DNA from: Sipunculus nudus
Taxonomy: Eukaryota; Annelida; Sipuncula; Golfingiida; Sipunculidae
Reading direction: 5' to 3'
Assembly (NCBI GenBank): GCA_026874595.1
Contig: CM049317.1
Location: 49,936,401-50,000,400, forward strand
Length of the DNA: 64,000 nucleotides
This document shows, piece by piece, positions 19,472-33,803 of the stretch; position 1 is the stretch's first letter; every line of letters begins with the position of its first letter. A program made the position numbers and the translations under genes. The notes beneath the pieces were generated by a model, which was not told the DNA's origin, did not search any database, and saw nothing but the letters and a program-made list of their open reading frames with translations.

Positions 19472-21469
19472 TCATTGTTGATCAGTTAGTTGCTTTATAT
19501 CCTAAACCTCAAGAATGAGACATTCACCAAATTTAACATTACAATATAACTATGCCAATCATTGTCAATGTTTTGAATCATTTACAATCATTTAGACGAG
19601 ATTACTTTGTCTGGTTAGTGACTTTGTCTGGCCAGTGAGTCAGAGCACTGGAGTCCCTTTACCCCGATTACTTTCTTCCGCCCGCTGTTCAACCGAGCGA
19701 TGACTGCATCCATTGAATTTTTGTAGAGTTTCTGTGACCCTGCCTTTGGGACCCCCGATGGGGATCCCGTTTGAGACATAGTTTTACAACGGGGCCCACA
19801 GCGATGTGGTATTGGTGGTAGCGGCCTGTTCGGACGGGACGGAGTCAGTGGGCGTCCACTAGTCGTGCATCGAGATATATCACCCAGTGCCATATTGTCA
19901 TAATGAATACTGCATTTGTCTTCATTCTATTTAATAAAGGTTGGTAGTTAACGTCTTCACAGTTGTAAAATAAATATAAGAATCATATAATAAATAACAA
20001 TTATCCAAATGAAGTTCTCTTAAAGTATAACGAGACGGTAACTGCATGCGGCATACCTTCCTGGACAGCGCTTTGACTGCATATGCCTTCGCAGTTATTG
20101 AATAAAAATTATATACAAAATACATAGATCAATTCGTTCGGGGATTGCAATTACAGAGAATATAAAGCAACCGTTAAACAATCGGGGATCCCCAGTTCAC
20201 TAAAAATCTGTTTAAAAAAATTCAAGTTTAATCCGTCAGATAGATATGTATTGTATAACAATTATTGTATAACAATTATAAGAGAGAATTTTAAGAGCAA
20301 CGCTATTTGCAAATCCGCTGCTAAACTTCCCATTTGAAAGATATATTAAAAATTCTATTCTTAGGTGACAAGTTTATATTGCCACAAAAAGGGTCTCTTA
20401 TATTCGGGTATATTGTATTGCATGATCTTGGTTTCAAAGATTATAACTGCTAACGTTACGATTGAACAGATCACCTGTCCGCACTGTGTACATTTCGAAT
20501 CGATTGTTGAAGTTGACAGGTATCTTGTCATATATGGAGTTGGAGAGTAGAAAGGTAGTTCGTTGCCAGGTCCTGAAGCTACTCTCTTTGCCATGGAAAC
20601 ATCTGGTAACCGTGTCGGTGGTAATGGATCCGCGGACGCCTCTCTTGTCAACAAAGTTTGAATATAACGCATAAGATGAATAAAGGTATCAAGACTGTAT
20701 GTACGTTACTGTATTAAAACTCAGGGATATTTAGCACCATTCATCTTGAAACACCTACCTGTTTTGATATCGACGTCTGCAATGAGTTTATGAGTTTATG
20801 TTATTGTAATTTACATTGATCCCCCCCCCCCTATATAACATTATAATGGTTAAAACATAGACAATTAAGACATCCAATGCAACATTACTTAAAAATGCCT
20901 ATATCGGCTAAAGCTTAAGATATATAATGTGGGAATACAATTCTTTGGATTTGTACATCTAGGGAATCCTATAGAAGTTAACCTTTGGCACTACGTCAAC
21001 TGTAACAAAATGAATATCACAATATAAGCATCTTTCTATTTTGGGTCACAGAAGCGGAGCATAGTTATCTAAACATACCTAACAAGAGTCGATCTCTGGC
21101 TGGATTTGTTCTCGTTAAACTTGTTGATGCATACTGTTACAATTACAACTACGACAACAAGAGTGGTGAATGCGCTGAGGACTACTATCCAACCACGGGT
21201 CACACCTTCCCCTGTTTTAATGGAAAGCGAAGTAAGATCCAAAATATGAACAGTTTCATGATTGTACGTTTCCTAAGATGAATTTAAAAGTTATTAAGTA
21301 TTAGGTTATTTATTACCAATAATCATTCTGACAATTCATGTAATGTATGACTTATATAACACCTTAGAATGGAATCACGTCCTTCCCCTTCTGGACCGAA
21401 TATAAAAAAAATTAATGATGGCTACTAATGGTAAAATCTGACAGCTGACAGATTATCAGTATCTAGTGC

Positions 21470-21517
<48 letters not shown>

Positions 21518-23694
21518 GACACATTGAAGATGTAAAAAGACATCAGCTTGGGTCGCAGACTGGCTATTTTGCAGATTGACTATTTGTAAATATTCGGTAT
21601 ATCAATCTAAATACAGTGAAGATCAGTTCGTTTTACTAGAATCTTTGTTGGAAAACTAAATTCAAGACTCTTCAAATAAAGATTAAAATAAAAAATAATG
21701 CCAACTTAGCGGCACGTCCTCAGGGCAACTGGTTTTCTTTTACGTACCAGACACTCTGTCAGGATAGCTATAATGCTCTATAATAATGAATTTATGCAGA
21801 AGGTCTTTATGTTTTCGAAATGTGAAGATAAACGTTAAACGTAACATGCACTTTAACTTGATTTTGGAATTGAGTACCCCCTACGAATTTACCAGACTTG
21901 TTTACTCGATAAATCATTTCTGCACAATCAGCAACTAGCCGAATGAACTCCAGGGCCGTAGCCAGAGCAAAGTCGGGGGGGTGGGGGGTGGGGGGGGGGG
22001 GGGGGGTCGGGAGTAAAAGCTTTGTCAGAGCGAAGCATAACGAAGGGGCTTAGACGTCTAGGGGGGAGGGTGTAGCACGATATTAAAATGCATGCTATAA
22101 ATTTGAATTTCTGTATGTATTGATCTTATAATATAAGTTATAATGACAGAAGTTTTATTTACGTAGCTTATGTGTAACTGAGTGGAAGTCACCAATCAAA
22201 TTAAACTTTCTTCCATTATTGCCATCTATTTTTTTTTTTTTTTTTTTGGCCTAAGAATGCTCAGGTCAAAATGCACGGGTCCGTCCAAAACCAAACGAAT
22301 TTGGCAAAACTGTTCCCTTCGTAGGCTTGACACCCTCGTGAATATGCTCGACTTCCTCACCTACTACACATAAAGTGGGACGAATGGAGAAACACTCGGC
22401 GGTCTCCCATCTCGACACACCGCCCTCTACAGTCAGTATCGCACATCTCTGCTGATCGTTTACTGTACCATTTCGCCAGCGGAAATCTCGAACAGCAGAG
22501 CCTGATAAGACCAAATTTAAATTGTCAAGCGTTAAATGTAATTGCGTATTTTGATTTTCAGTTGGGACAATAATTTATCTTGATACCAAAATATGAGGTG
22601 GATGAATACCGGTAAATAAACTCACACATTATGCAAGATACCTGTTTCAAATTAATTTGCTAGGTGAAAATTATCAATGTATCTCATTCATGTTTAAGGA
22701 ATCCGTTTGGGTTTTGGAACACAAAAGCGTCAGTTTTCTTTCCGGTTAAGTAATCCTCAATTCTTGTTGTGCTATTAGTTGTTAAAGTTTATGTTATTTA
22801 TGTATATTATGTTATTTATGTATGCTGATATAATGGCTCACCGTTGTGTCCCTCAGTTATCCACTGGCTGTTTACACAACCTACCCATACTTCAGAACAG
22901 TTCGTGGGAAGAGGTACTTTACGTATCTGATTGGCTAACTTTGACCCCTGACCTTTACACGCCATGAAAGCAGAGTACCAATCACGTGACTGGCCATCGC
23001 ATCGCATGCTATAGCAACGACCATTCTGCTTGAAGCAATGTGGTTTCTCGCAGTCTCGGCATTCTAAAACAGTATTTTTATTGTTTATTACTCACCCTTA
23101 AATCATATTTTACAATTAAAATACATTTCTTACTTCATTACCATGGTAATTTCTTTACTTCACAATTTTGGTGATCTAAACGTTTAAATTTTCAGTACTG
23201 TTAATTTCTATACATAAAACATATATCGGGGTTTTAATCATAATGTATTATATCATTCATCATGGTAATTCTAGCCTGATAAATACGGATGCATGGATTG
23301 TTTTAACACAGGTCGACCAAAGTACGATGTAATGATTACCTACACCCACAACACTCTGTTGCAATGTTTCCATGTAACATATGAATGTACGTTTAATAGT
23401 TTCACAAAGATATTTCTTTGTATTTATAATACATATATTATCATACATGTACTACTTGAAATCTTACTTGCGTCACATATGTAACCATCGACCTTGACTG
23501 AACAGCCATTGGCATACATGTCATTCTGTGGAATACGAATAACGCCGCACAGTGCGCCGGACAATAACCTTGAGCGATAGACAGTTTGGTTGACTGGAAG
23601 AATATGAATGTTTAATTCCACATGAATGTTTAATTCCACATCTAATAAATAAATGAATAAAAGTAAATTAATAACTAAATATATATATATATAT

Positions 23695-23749
<55 letters not shown>

Positions 23750-26700
23750 TGAGAGAGAGAGAGAGCGAGAGGGAGAGAGAGAGAGAAGGAGAGTGAAACC
23801 TCGGAATTACGACCACCAATGGGACCTCGATAAAAGGGTTACACTTTCAAGGTGGCCGTTTAAGCGAGGTCAGATATGAAGAGCAAAACACAATCGGGAT
23901 CGTGAAAGAGTGACCCTTATTTTCAGATGGCCACTAAACCATTGTGGTCATCAGACCTTTTCTCTATTGCTGAATAAAAATTGAGAGATTGAAAACATTA
24001 TCTTTACAGTCTGAGTTAGGCATTCTTGGCCAGATAAAAGTGCTCATAGCAAGGATATCAGTTTTTCAGTGTAATTGTGCTGAGTAGAGGTGTCCAGTGG
24101 TGCCCATGTTAACACATTGTATCAAATGCCACTTTACTTCAACTAGCGTGTTTGGATACATGTTACACCTGTACATGATACACAGCAACACTGCCCGACC
24201 TCGAATTTGACTGACCTATAAACCGTGGCCCATGCTGTTTGAAACAAAGCACAAAGATGGTACCGGTAACAGGAAAGGAGGATATATATTGTCAACGAAG
24301 GCACACAAAAATGTAAGTTCTCCACGTTCAGATCTTTTAACTATTTTATTTCTGATGGGTTGGTTACCATGTTCTATAGATCTGTAAAACAGTAAATCAA
24401 CGGAGTTGCCGCACTCTGATGGTCTGCCTATGCGGTTCTCCAGTGCATGCTCAAGTAGGACATTTTGAAATCTGGAAGGGGGGGGGGGAGATGTTGAGGG
24501 GTTGGGGGACAGAACATCGCGTTCAATAGGGAAATGGTCAAAAGTCTCTGATCTAAATTTTACACTCTCCCAGTTAAATAACAATTATTCATTTCTGTTT
24601 GCAAGGCACTAAAAATCTAGCATAGGCTTAAGGCCAGACATTTAAAAGTTTGCATTCATACTTTTTATGCTCTACCTCATGAGTTTAAGGGCACAAAGTT
24701 CTTCAGAGCAAAATGTTATTCTTGCAATTAAGGCAATGTTTTTTTGTTATTGTGTCCACCTACAAACAAGAAGGGAAATAATATCCTGTTATAACAAAAC
24801 TTTTGTGTGCAATACCAACCTCTGATCAACAGTGGTTATGGCATACGATTTATACAATTTTCATCAACATAATCAGTATTTAAAGCATCTTCAAAACACT
24901 GTGTGCATGGCATTTGTCTGTCAAGGACCTCGTGAATTTACATGGTCGCAGACTAATAGTTTGAATTGCTGTTTTAATCATTTTTTTTTCTTTTCAGGCT
25001 TTCGTCTTATGCATGATAGTTGAACACCTGGCTGGGAGAATGATAAATGTCATGATATGGATCCTCAACTACCCAGGGGCAAGAAAGGATAAGGTTATAT
25101 TAACTGTATTAATTTATAAAATATGTTATACACCCTGTAAGGGATGTGCTTTTTAATTCTTCTAAAATTGGTTTAATAGAGAAAGCTGCTGAGTGGGCCC
25201 TAATACAAAATACACTAATAAGAAGACGGAGAGCGCAATGTGATGTAAACATCTATAAACACGGGTCTGCTCAAGGACAGCACTGCTCCACCACAACACA
25301 AGGGTCTGCTCCAACACAGTTCTGCTCTAGAAGAGCGCTGCTCCAGTAGAGCACACAGTCCTGCTTCAGGAGAGCATACTGCTTATGTTCTGTTAATAAC
25401 TGCTCAATATCTGCTTCTGACATGCAAATAGACATGCTCCTTTGGAGCACTAATTTGAATAATTGAAACCGCTCATTTTGTGTTAGAACCGCTGCTCAAA
25501 ATCTGCTGCGCAATACATATTTTCAAACATGGTAGTTTTGAGCAGACTTTCAGCATATAAACCATAGGTCTTGGAGCACATATACAGCATATGCTGTAAC
25601 TATGCTGAATACCTGCTGAAGATCTGCTGCAAACACTGCTCTGCTTTCTTTGAATATATATATTTGTATGTTTGTACATCTAAGTGTGTAACAAAATCAT
25701 ATTTTAAACATGTTTATGTTCAGTAAATGGAGTATTACTGGTTAGTTGGAATCCTTTAAATGGTATTATCCCAAAGGCTTTTCTCATCAAAGAGTCCTGA
25801 TTGGGGTATATGTAGATGTAAACTTGAATTCTTTATTTTATTTTTCATTTTCTCTTGTTGTTTTTGGTAACTGATACCCTACAAAATACATATGTCATTT
25901 AGGGTATTGTGTTTTATGCTATCACTGAGTACAAGTCACTTCGAAATTAAATTTTAAATAATTCACTGTAGATGATTTTGAACTACCGTAACTTGATCAG
26001 AATCATTGGAATTGTTGTGTCCGCAACAAGATTAAACAGGATACAGCATTTTTGTCAAAAGGAATCTATAATGTAATAATTGCTCTGACATTCAAAATAA
26101 TAACTGGAGTACAATTAGACTGACTAAAAATACAGGTTGATAATTGTAGGGTCTCACCTGGATTATCTGTCTCCCCTCGATCGTCTATCCACCTGAAATG
26201 TGACATATTCTTAAGCCGGACTCCCAGCCAGACACTTGTAACCCCGCTCCTGTTCATTGTCTTGATTAGTGAATCTTCATCCTCAAGTTCCATGTTGCTA
26301 GGCAACCTCTGGCCTAAGGCTTGACAGTATTGGGTGGCATTCTGCCAGTTCAGCAGGGGTAGTTCGCTCATTGCTGTTTATGATAAGGTTTGTATTATAA
26401 CGTAAATGAATATGCTTGAGATGTAGTCATGTATGTTTCAATGATTTTCAAGTAACAGTTGTGAACAGAGCTCTTTGTATTCATCTGAATTCACACGGAA
26501 GTGTCGTGTGTTTAATTATATGGTGCGAAGCCCGGCGTTACCTGTGATACTAATAAATTATACACATTACCTCCACAGTAAATACCTTCTGACTGTACTT
26601 CAAATTCATGATCTAATTCATGATTTGATTTATGGTAGACATTTTATATGAGTGATTCTAAATTTATTTACCGAAAAATTATAGGCTACTTCTCATCAGT

Positions 26701-27032
26701 ATTAAATTTCAGGTTTGCTTATGGACTTAAACACAATGCTACGTCACTCATCGCTAACTCCAGAACTCCAGTGAGGTAACCACCCACGTCACCGACGAAG
26801 GTGAAGCAAGATTGGTATCAGGACGTTCGAAAATATCGAAACTCAACACTGGAAAACTGTACTTATCCTTGACTTATTATGCCTTTTTTATAAATCAATA
26901 TTTGCTGGTAAGAGTATGAAGAGTAATTATACATTTTATTACTATTTTGTCAAATTTATGTAGCACTAAGGTGTCTGAAACCGTTCGGTTACTATTACTT
27001 ATACACTGGAAAACAAATCAACATTAATAATA

Positions 27033-27113
<81 letters not shown>

Positions 27114-27608
27114 CATCCCCTATATACGTACCAGAGTTTGCTGAAGTGCCTGTTATGTATACCTGTGTTCTGTTTAAATTGCCGGTGACTGATAGCGTTG
27201 CAAAATAAATTAAAAGAACCATATTCGTTACCAACATTCCACCTACATGTACTCGACTTAGTATGCTTTTTAGAACTCAGTCAGGAAGTGACTTTTTTGA
27301 GACTGCAGACTCTTAATAATAAGTTGATGTAACTGCATACTCCCGACAACCGGGAGTATTAAAGACACGATTCACAGAATAATCATGCATCTAATTGTAT
27401 GTTATACATTGGTATGATATGTTAATCACTAGGCATTATAAATAACGTATTATTTACTCCTTGATAGACAAGGTGGTTAGATTTTGTAACACAGCATCCT
27501 CCTCTATACAGATAAGCATGCAGTCACATTTCTTTTTAAAAGTGCTTTACAGTGTAACCTGTATTGCAGTATAACTTAATGTTGCTTGGACATGTGTACA
27601 CATATTAC

Positions 27609-27664
<56 letters not shown>

Positions 27665-29000
27665 ATATATATAAACATGTGTGTGTGTGTAGACGGGTGT
27701 CCTGGTGGGTGTGTGTGTACTAGTGCTGCCATCTACGGGAAATAATTTTAATGATTTTACATATATTCTTGTTAGACGCACTTGTGTGGCGTCATTGCAT
27801 CAAAGCGTTCTATTCAACACAACGATAAAGAAGATTTTAGGCTACTAAAATACGGCAGGTGTAGATGGTTGATATGAACTCATACCCGACTTTAAGTGAG
27901 ATGACCCACAAAGAAGCACAAAGCATCAATCATAGAACGATCAAATCAAGTGTGAGACAATGTTACGTCATACACTTACAGGTGATCGGATCAATGCATG
28001 CACCGTGACGACTTAGCGACTATACTAAAAAATTGTCTATATAGGTCTCAAAAACACATAAGCTCAATTAGACGCGCTGATCGGTCCATCTGTTATTCTT
28101 CAAGGACAAGTGAACGCCGCTGAGGTTATCCTAGGAGTCATATTCTGTAATTTGGGAAATCTTGTTTTCCGAATGTTGCATTTCTACTTTTCGGTCGATA
28201 GAGGTAAATTTCGTTACCTCAATTTATATTTCTCAGGAATGCAAGCCTCCGCCATTTGTTGTGAGATGCTCTCCAAACATGTATTCCCAGGTTCCTGAGT
28301 CCGGATCACGTGCCGAACCCCCACCCATTCTACCATTTCGCCAGCGGAAGTCACGAACGGCAGTGCCTAGTAAGTGCAAATAAAAAGCGTCAGAAAAGCT
28401 GTTCATTACATCATGTAGAGGGGGCGCCCGTGGCCTATGATCTCTGTTTGTCTAAAAAGCTACTTATGGCAACTGCCCCCCCCCCCCCCCAACACCTGGA
28501 TCATTGTTGAACTCAAGATCTGAAATTCTCTCCACATTCACTTTGAAATCTTTTGAGATCTTTGTAATAAATAATGAAATAAATAAATAAAACAAACCTC
28601 TTTCCCTTGTTATGTTCCAGCATTGCTTCCATTATATTCGTGAACCCCGACTAATCCTATTGTGCCCCCAAGGACAATAAGATCAATGTCAGTCTTTTAC
28701 TTGGTCTCGCTCCCCGATACGCACAAAGCATAATCTCGTAATCTCGTAAAGTCTCGGCTTTTCAAACCGTGCCGTTAGCTTTATTTTAACAACAGGATCG
28801 GATCGCATCCAGTGAAACAGTCTGTAGTGAATTTACAGTGTTGTTTTTCTTCAGTGTTCTAAGAATGCAAGCCTCAGCGATGTGCCCAAAACCGTTTGCA
28901 TTCACTTATTCGGCCCATATACCCAGGTTCCTTCGTGCATAAGTAACGTTACATTTGTGAATATTCATGAGATTCCGTTCATGATTGCGTGAGTTGCTTT
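18900..29000 (-). repeat. Tandem unit 2 of the receptor array
   Basis: Collinear with units 3 and 4 along its whole length and nearly identical by eye. Most differences are in microsatellite and homopolymer lengths. It carries receptor gene 2. Confidence 0.9.
19615..27237 (-). CDS. Receptor gene 2: two-CTLD transmembrane receptor
   Basis: Exons in transcription order: 27132-27237, 26571-26588, 26158-26373, 23468-23641, 22842-23063, 22361-22501, 21079-21211, 20759-20776, 20475-20643, 20057-20076, 19615-19909. All borders are GT-AG and all phases agree, giving about 503 residues with the same domains as gene 1. The ectodomain differs from genes 1 and 3 by only a few residues; the first microexon begins with E instead of V. 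The tail is the homogenised type: FYSPTPYM, HYDNM, RPLPPIPHR, then RCKTM where gene 1 has LYKTM, and LYKNS where gene 1 has NYGNS. A 17-base duplication before the normal stop changes the C-terminus from NLV to H. Confidence 0.85.
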
Positions 29001-29520
29001 GTAAACAAACACACACAAACACACACGAACAGGGATAACGTATACACTCCTGACGGAGGCAGCAACTAAGTAAATAAAATATTCACTTTGCACTGAATGA
29101 AAAAAAAACAATATTCAATCATAGACAGCGTATATAGGAATAAAACAGGTCGTCCGGTGTAAACATGGAACATGCAGCTGTTAAAACAAGATAATTATAT
29201 ACTACAACATAACTTCATTAGCTGTATTTACATATGTGCTGGACTGATTAACCATACATTTACATCCGGTGTTTAATGCTGGCACTCCTTCTCTGCATTG
29301 GTGTTCATCTTTTATATTCCTGATACTATGTGAATAGAGGATAATAAAACATTACAATAAAAGAGAATATATACCCACTGTGATTTTTATTTGATAAAAA
29401 GTCAAAATATAAAATATCCAATTTCTCATATGTCCCAAAAATCCTTGTAAAATAGGAAACTGTTAGCACTAACACTAGCACCTTCCCTTTTACAAAGGAC
29501 TCCTTTTACTGTTTTTTTCT

Positions 29521-29573
<53 letters not shown>

Positions 29574-31551
29574 TCATTGTTGATCAGTTAGTTGCTTTAT
29601 ATCCTAAACCTCAAGAATGAGACATTCACCAAATTTAACATTACAATATAACTATGCCAATCATTGTCAATGTTTTGAATCATTTACAATCATTTAGACG
29701 AGATTACTTTGTCTGGCCAGTGAGTCAGAGCACTGGAGTCCCTTTACCCCGATTACTTTCTTCCGCCCGCTGTTCAACTGAGCGATGACTGCATCCATTG
29801 AATTTTTGTAGAGTTTCTGTGACCCTGCCTTTGGGACCCCCGATGGGGATGCCGTTTGAGACATAGTTTTACAACGGGGCCCACAGCGATGTGGTATTGG
29901 TGGTAGCGGCCTGTTCGGACGGGACGGAGTCAGTGGGCGTCCACTAGTCGTGCATCGAGATATATCACCCAGTGCCATATTGTCATAATGAATACTGCAT
30001 TTGTCTTCATTCTATTTAATAAAGGTTGGTAGTTAACGTCTTCACAGTTGTAAAATAAATATAAGAATCATATAATAAATAACAATTATCCAAATGAAGT
30101 TCTCTTAAAGTATAACGAGACGGTAACTGCATGCGGCATACCTTCCTGGACAGCGCTTTGACTGCATATGCCTTCGCAGTTATTGAATAAAAATTATATA
30201 CAAAATACATAGATCAATTCGTTCGGGGATTGCAATTACAGAGAATATAAAGCAACCGTTAAACAATCGGGGATCCCCAGTTCACTAAAAATCTGTTTAA
30301 AAAAAATCAAGTTTAATCCGTCAGATAGATATGTATTGTATAACAATTATTGTATAACAATTATAAGAGAGAATTTTAAGAGCAACGCTATTTGCAAATC
30401 CGCTGCTAAACTTCCCATTTGAAAGATATATTAAAAATTCTATTCTTAGGTGACAAGTTTATATTGCCACAAAAAGGGTCTCTTATATTCGGGTATATTG
30501 TATTGCATGATCTTGGTTTCAAAGATTATAACTGCTAACGTTACGATTGAACAGATCACCTGTCCGCACTGTGTACATTTCGAATCGATTGTTGAAGTTG
30601 ACAGGTATCTTGTCATATATGGAGTTGGAGAGTAGAAAGGTAGTTCGTTGCCAGGTCCTGAAGCTACTCTCTTTGCCATGGAAACATCTGGTAACCGTGT
30701 CGGTGGTAATGGATCCGCGGACGCCTCTCTTGTCAACAAAGTTTGAATATAACGCATAAGATGAATAAAGGTATCAAGACTGTATGTACGTTACTGTATT
30801 AAAACTCAGGGATATTTAGCACCATTCATCTTGAAACACCTACCTGTTTTGATATCGACGTCTGCAATGAGTTTATGAGTTTATGTTATTGTAATTTACA
30901 TTGATCCCCCCCCCATATAACATTATAATGGTTAAAACATAGACAATTAAGACATCCAATGCAACATTACTTAAAAATGCCTATATCGGCTAAAGCTTAA
31001 GATATATAATGTGGGAATACAATTCTTTGGATTTGTACATCTAGGGAATCCTATAGAAGTTAACCTTTGGCACAACGTCAACTGTAACAAAATGAATATC
31101 ACAATATAAGCATCTTTCTATTTTGGGTCACAGAAGCGGAGCATAGTTATCTAAACATACCTAACAAGAGTCGATCTCTGGCTGGATTTGTTCTCGTTAA
31201 ACTTGTTGATGCATACTGTTACAATTACAACTACGACAACAAGAGTGGTGAATGCGCTGAGGACTACTATCCAACCACGGGTCACACCTTCCCCTGTTTT
31301 AATGGAAAGCGAAGTAAGATCCAAAATATGAACAGTTTCATGATTGTACGTTTCCTAAGATGAATTTAAAAGTTATTAAGTATTAGGTTATTTATTACCA
31401 ATAATCATTCTGACAATTCATGTAATGTATGACTTATATAACACCTTAGAATGGAATCACGTCCTTCCCCTTCTGGACCGAATATAAAAAAAATTAATGA
31501 TGGCTACTAATGGTAAAATCTGACAGCTGACAGATTATCAGTATCTAGTGC

Positions 31552-31605
<54 letters not shown>

Positions 31606-33771
31606 GACACATTGAAGATGTAAAAAGACATCAGCTTGGGTCGCAGACTGGCTATTTTGCAGATTGACTATTTGTAAATATTCGGTATATCAATCTAAAT
31701 ACAGTGAAGATCAGTTCGTTTTACTAGAATCTTTGTTGGAAAACTAAATTCAAGACTCTTCAAATAAAGATTAAAATAAAAAATAATGCCAACTTAGCGG
31801 CACGTCCTCAGGGCAACTGGTTTTCTTTTACGTACCAGACACTCTGTCAGGATAGCTATAATGCTCTATAATAATGAATTTATGCAGAAGGTCTTTATGT
31901 TTTCGAAATGTGAAGATAAACGTTAAACGTAACTTGCACTTTAACTTGATTTTGGAATTGAGTACCCCCTACGAATTTACCAGACTTGTTTACTCGATAA
32001 ATCATTTCTGCACAATCAGCAACTAGCCGAATGAACTCCAGGGCCGTAGCCAGAGCAAAGTCGGGGGGGTGGGGGGTGGGGGGGGGGGGGGTCGGGAGTA
32101 AAAGCTTTGTCAGAGCGAAGCATAACGAAGGGGCTTAGACGTCTAGGGGGGAGGGTGTAGCACGATATTAAAATGCATGCTATAAATTTGAATTTCTGTA
32201 TGTATTGATCTTATAATATAAGTTATAATGACAGAAGCTTTATTTACGTAGCTAATGTGTAACTGAGTGGAAGTCACCAATCAAATTAAACTTTCTTCCA
32301 TTATTGCCATCTATTTTTTCTTTTTTTTGGCCTAAGAATGCTCAGGTCAAAATGCACGGGTCCGTCCACAACCAAACGAATTTGGCAAAACTGTTCCCTT
32401 CGTAGGCTTGACACCCTCGTGAATATGCTCGACTTCCTCACCTACTACACATAAAGTGGGACGAATGGAGAAACACTCGGCGGTCTCCCATCTCGACACA
32501 CCGCCCTCTACAGTCAGTATCGCACATCTCTGCTGATCGTTTACTGTACCATTTCGCCAGCGGAAATCTCGAACAGCAGAGCCTGATAAGACCAAATTTA
32601 AATTGTCAAGCGTTAAATGTAATTGCGTATTTTGATTTTCAGTTGGGACAATAATTTATCTTGATACCAAAATATGAGGTGGATGAATACCGGTAAATAA
32701 ACTCACACATTATGCAAGATACCTGTTTCAAATTAATTTGCTAGGTGAAAATTATCAATGTATCTCATTCATGTTTAAGGAATCCGTTTGGGTTTTGGAA
32801 CACAAAAGCGTCAGTTTTCTTTCCGGTTAAGTAATCCTCAATTCTTGTTGTGCTATTAGTTGTTAAAGTTTATGTTATTTATGTATATTATGTTATTTAT
32901 GTATGCTGATATAATGGCTCACCGTTGTGTCCCTCAGTTATCCACTGGCTGTTTACACAACCTACCCATACTTCAGAACAGTTCGTGGGAAGAGGTACTT
33001 TACGTATCTGATTGGCTAACTTTGACCCCTGACCTTTACACGCCATGAAAGCAGAGTACCAATCACGTGACTGGCCATCGCATCGCATGCTATAGCAACG
33101 ACCATTCTGCTTGAAGCAATGTGGTTTCTCGCAGTCTCGGCATTCTAAAACAGTATTTTTATTGTTTATTACTCACCCTTAAATCATATTTTACAATTAA
33201 AATACATTTCTTACTTCATTACCATGGTAATTTCTTTACTTCACAATTTTGGTGATCTAAACGTTTAAATTTTCAGTACTGTTAAATTCTATACATAAAA
33301 CATATATCGGGGTTTTAATCATAATGTATTATATCATTCATCATGGTAATTCTAGCCTGATAAATACGGATGCATGGATTGTTTTAACACAGGTCGACCA
33401 AAGTACGATGTAATGATTACCTACACCCACAACACTCTGTTGCAATGTTTCCATGTAACATATGAATGTTTAATAGTTTCACAAAGATATTTCTTTGTAT
33501 TTATAATACATATATTATCATACATGTACTACTTGAAATCTTACTTGCGTCACATATGTAACCATCGACCTTGACTGAACAGCCATTGGCATACATGTCA
33601 TTCTGTGGAATACGAATAACGCCGCACAGTGCGCCGGACAATAACCTTGAGCGATAGACAGTTTGGTTGACTGGAAGAATATGAATGTTTAATTCCACAT
33701 GAATGTTTAATTCCACATCTAATAAATAAATGAATAAAAGTAAATTAATAACTAAATATATATATATATAT

Positions 33772-33803
<32 letters not shown>

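Noticed and set aside
20365-20674. Plus-strand open frames overlapping the cytoplasmic exon
   Set aside because: Antisense shadows of exon 9, which has coherent phases and conserved motifs on the minus strand.
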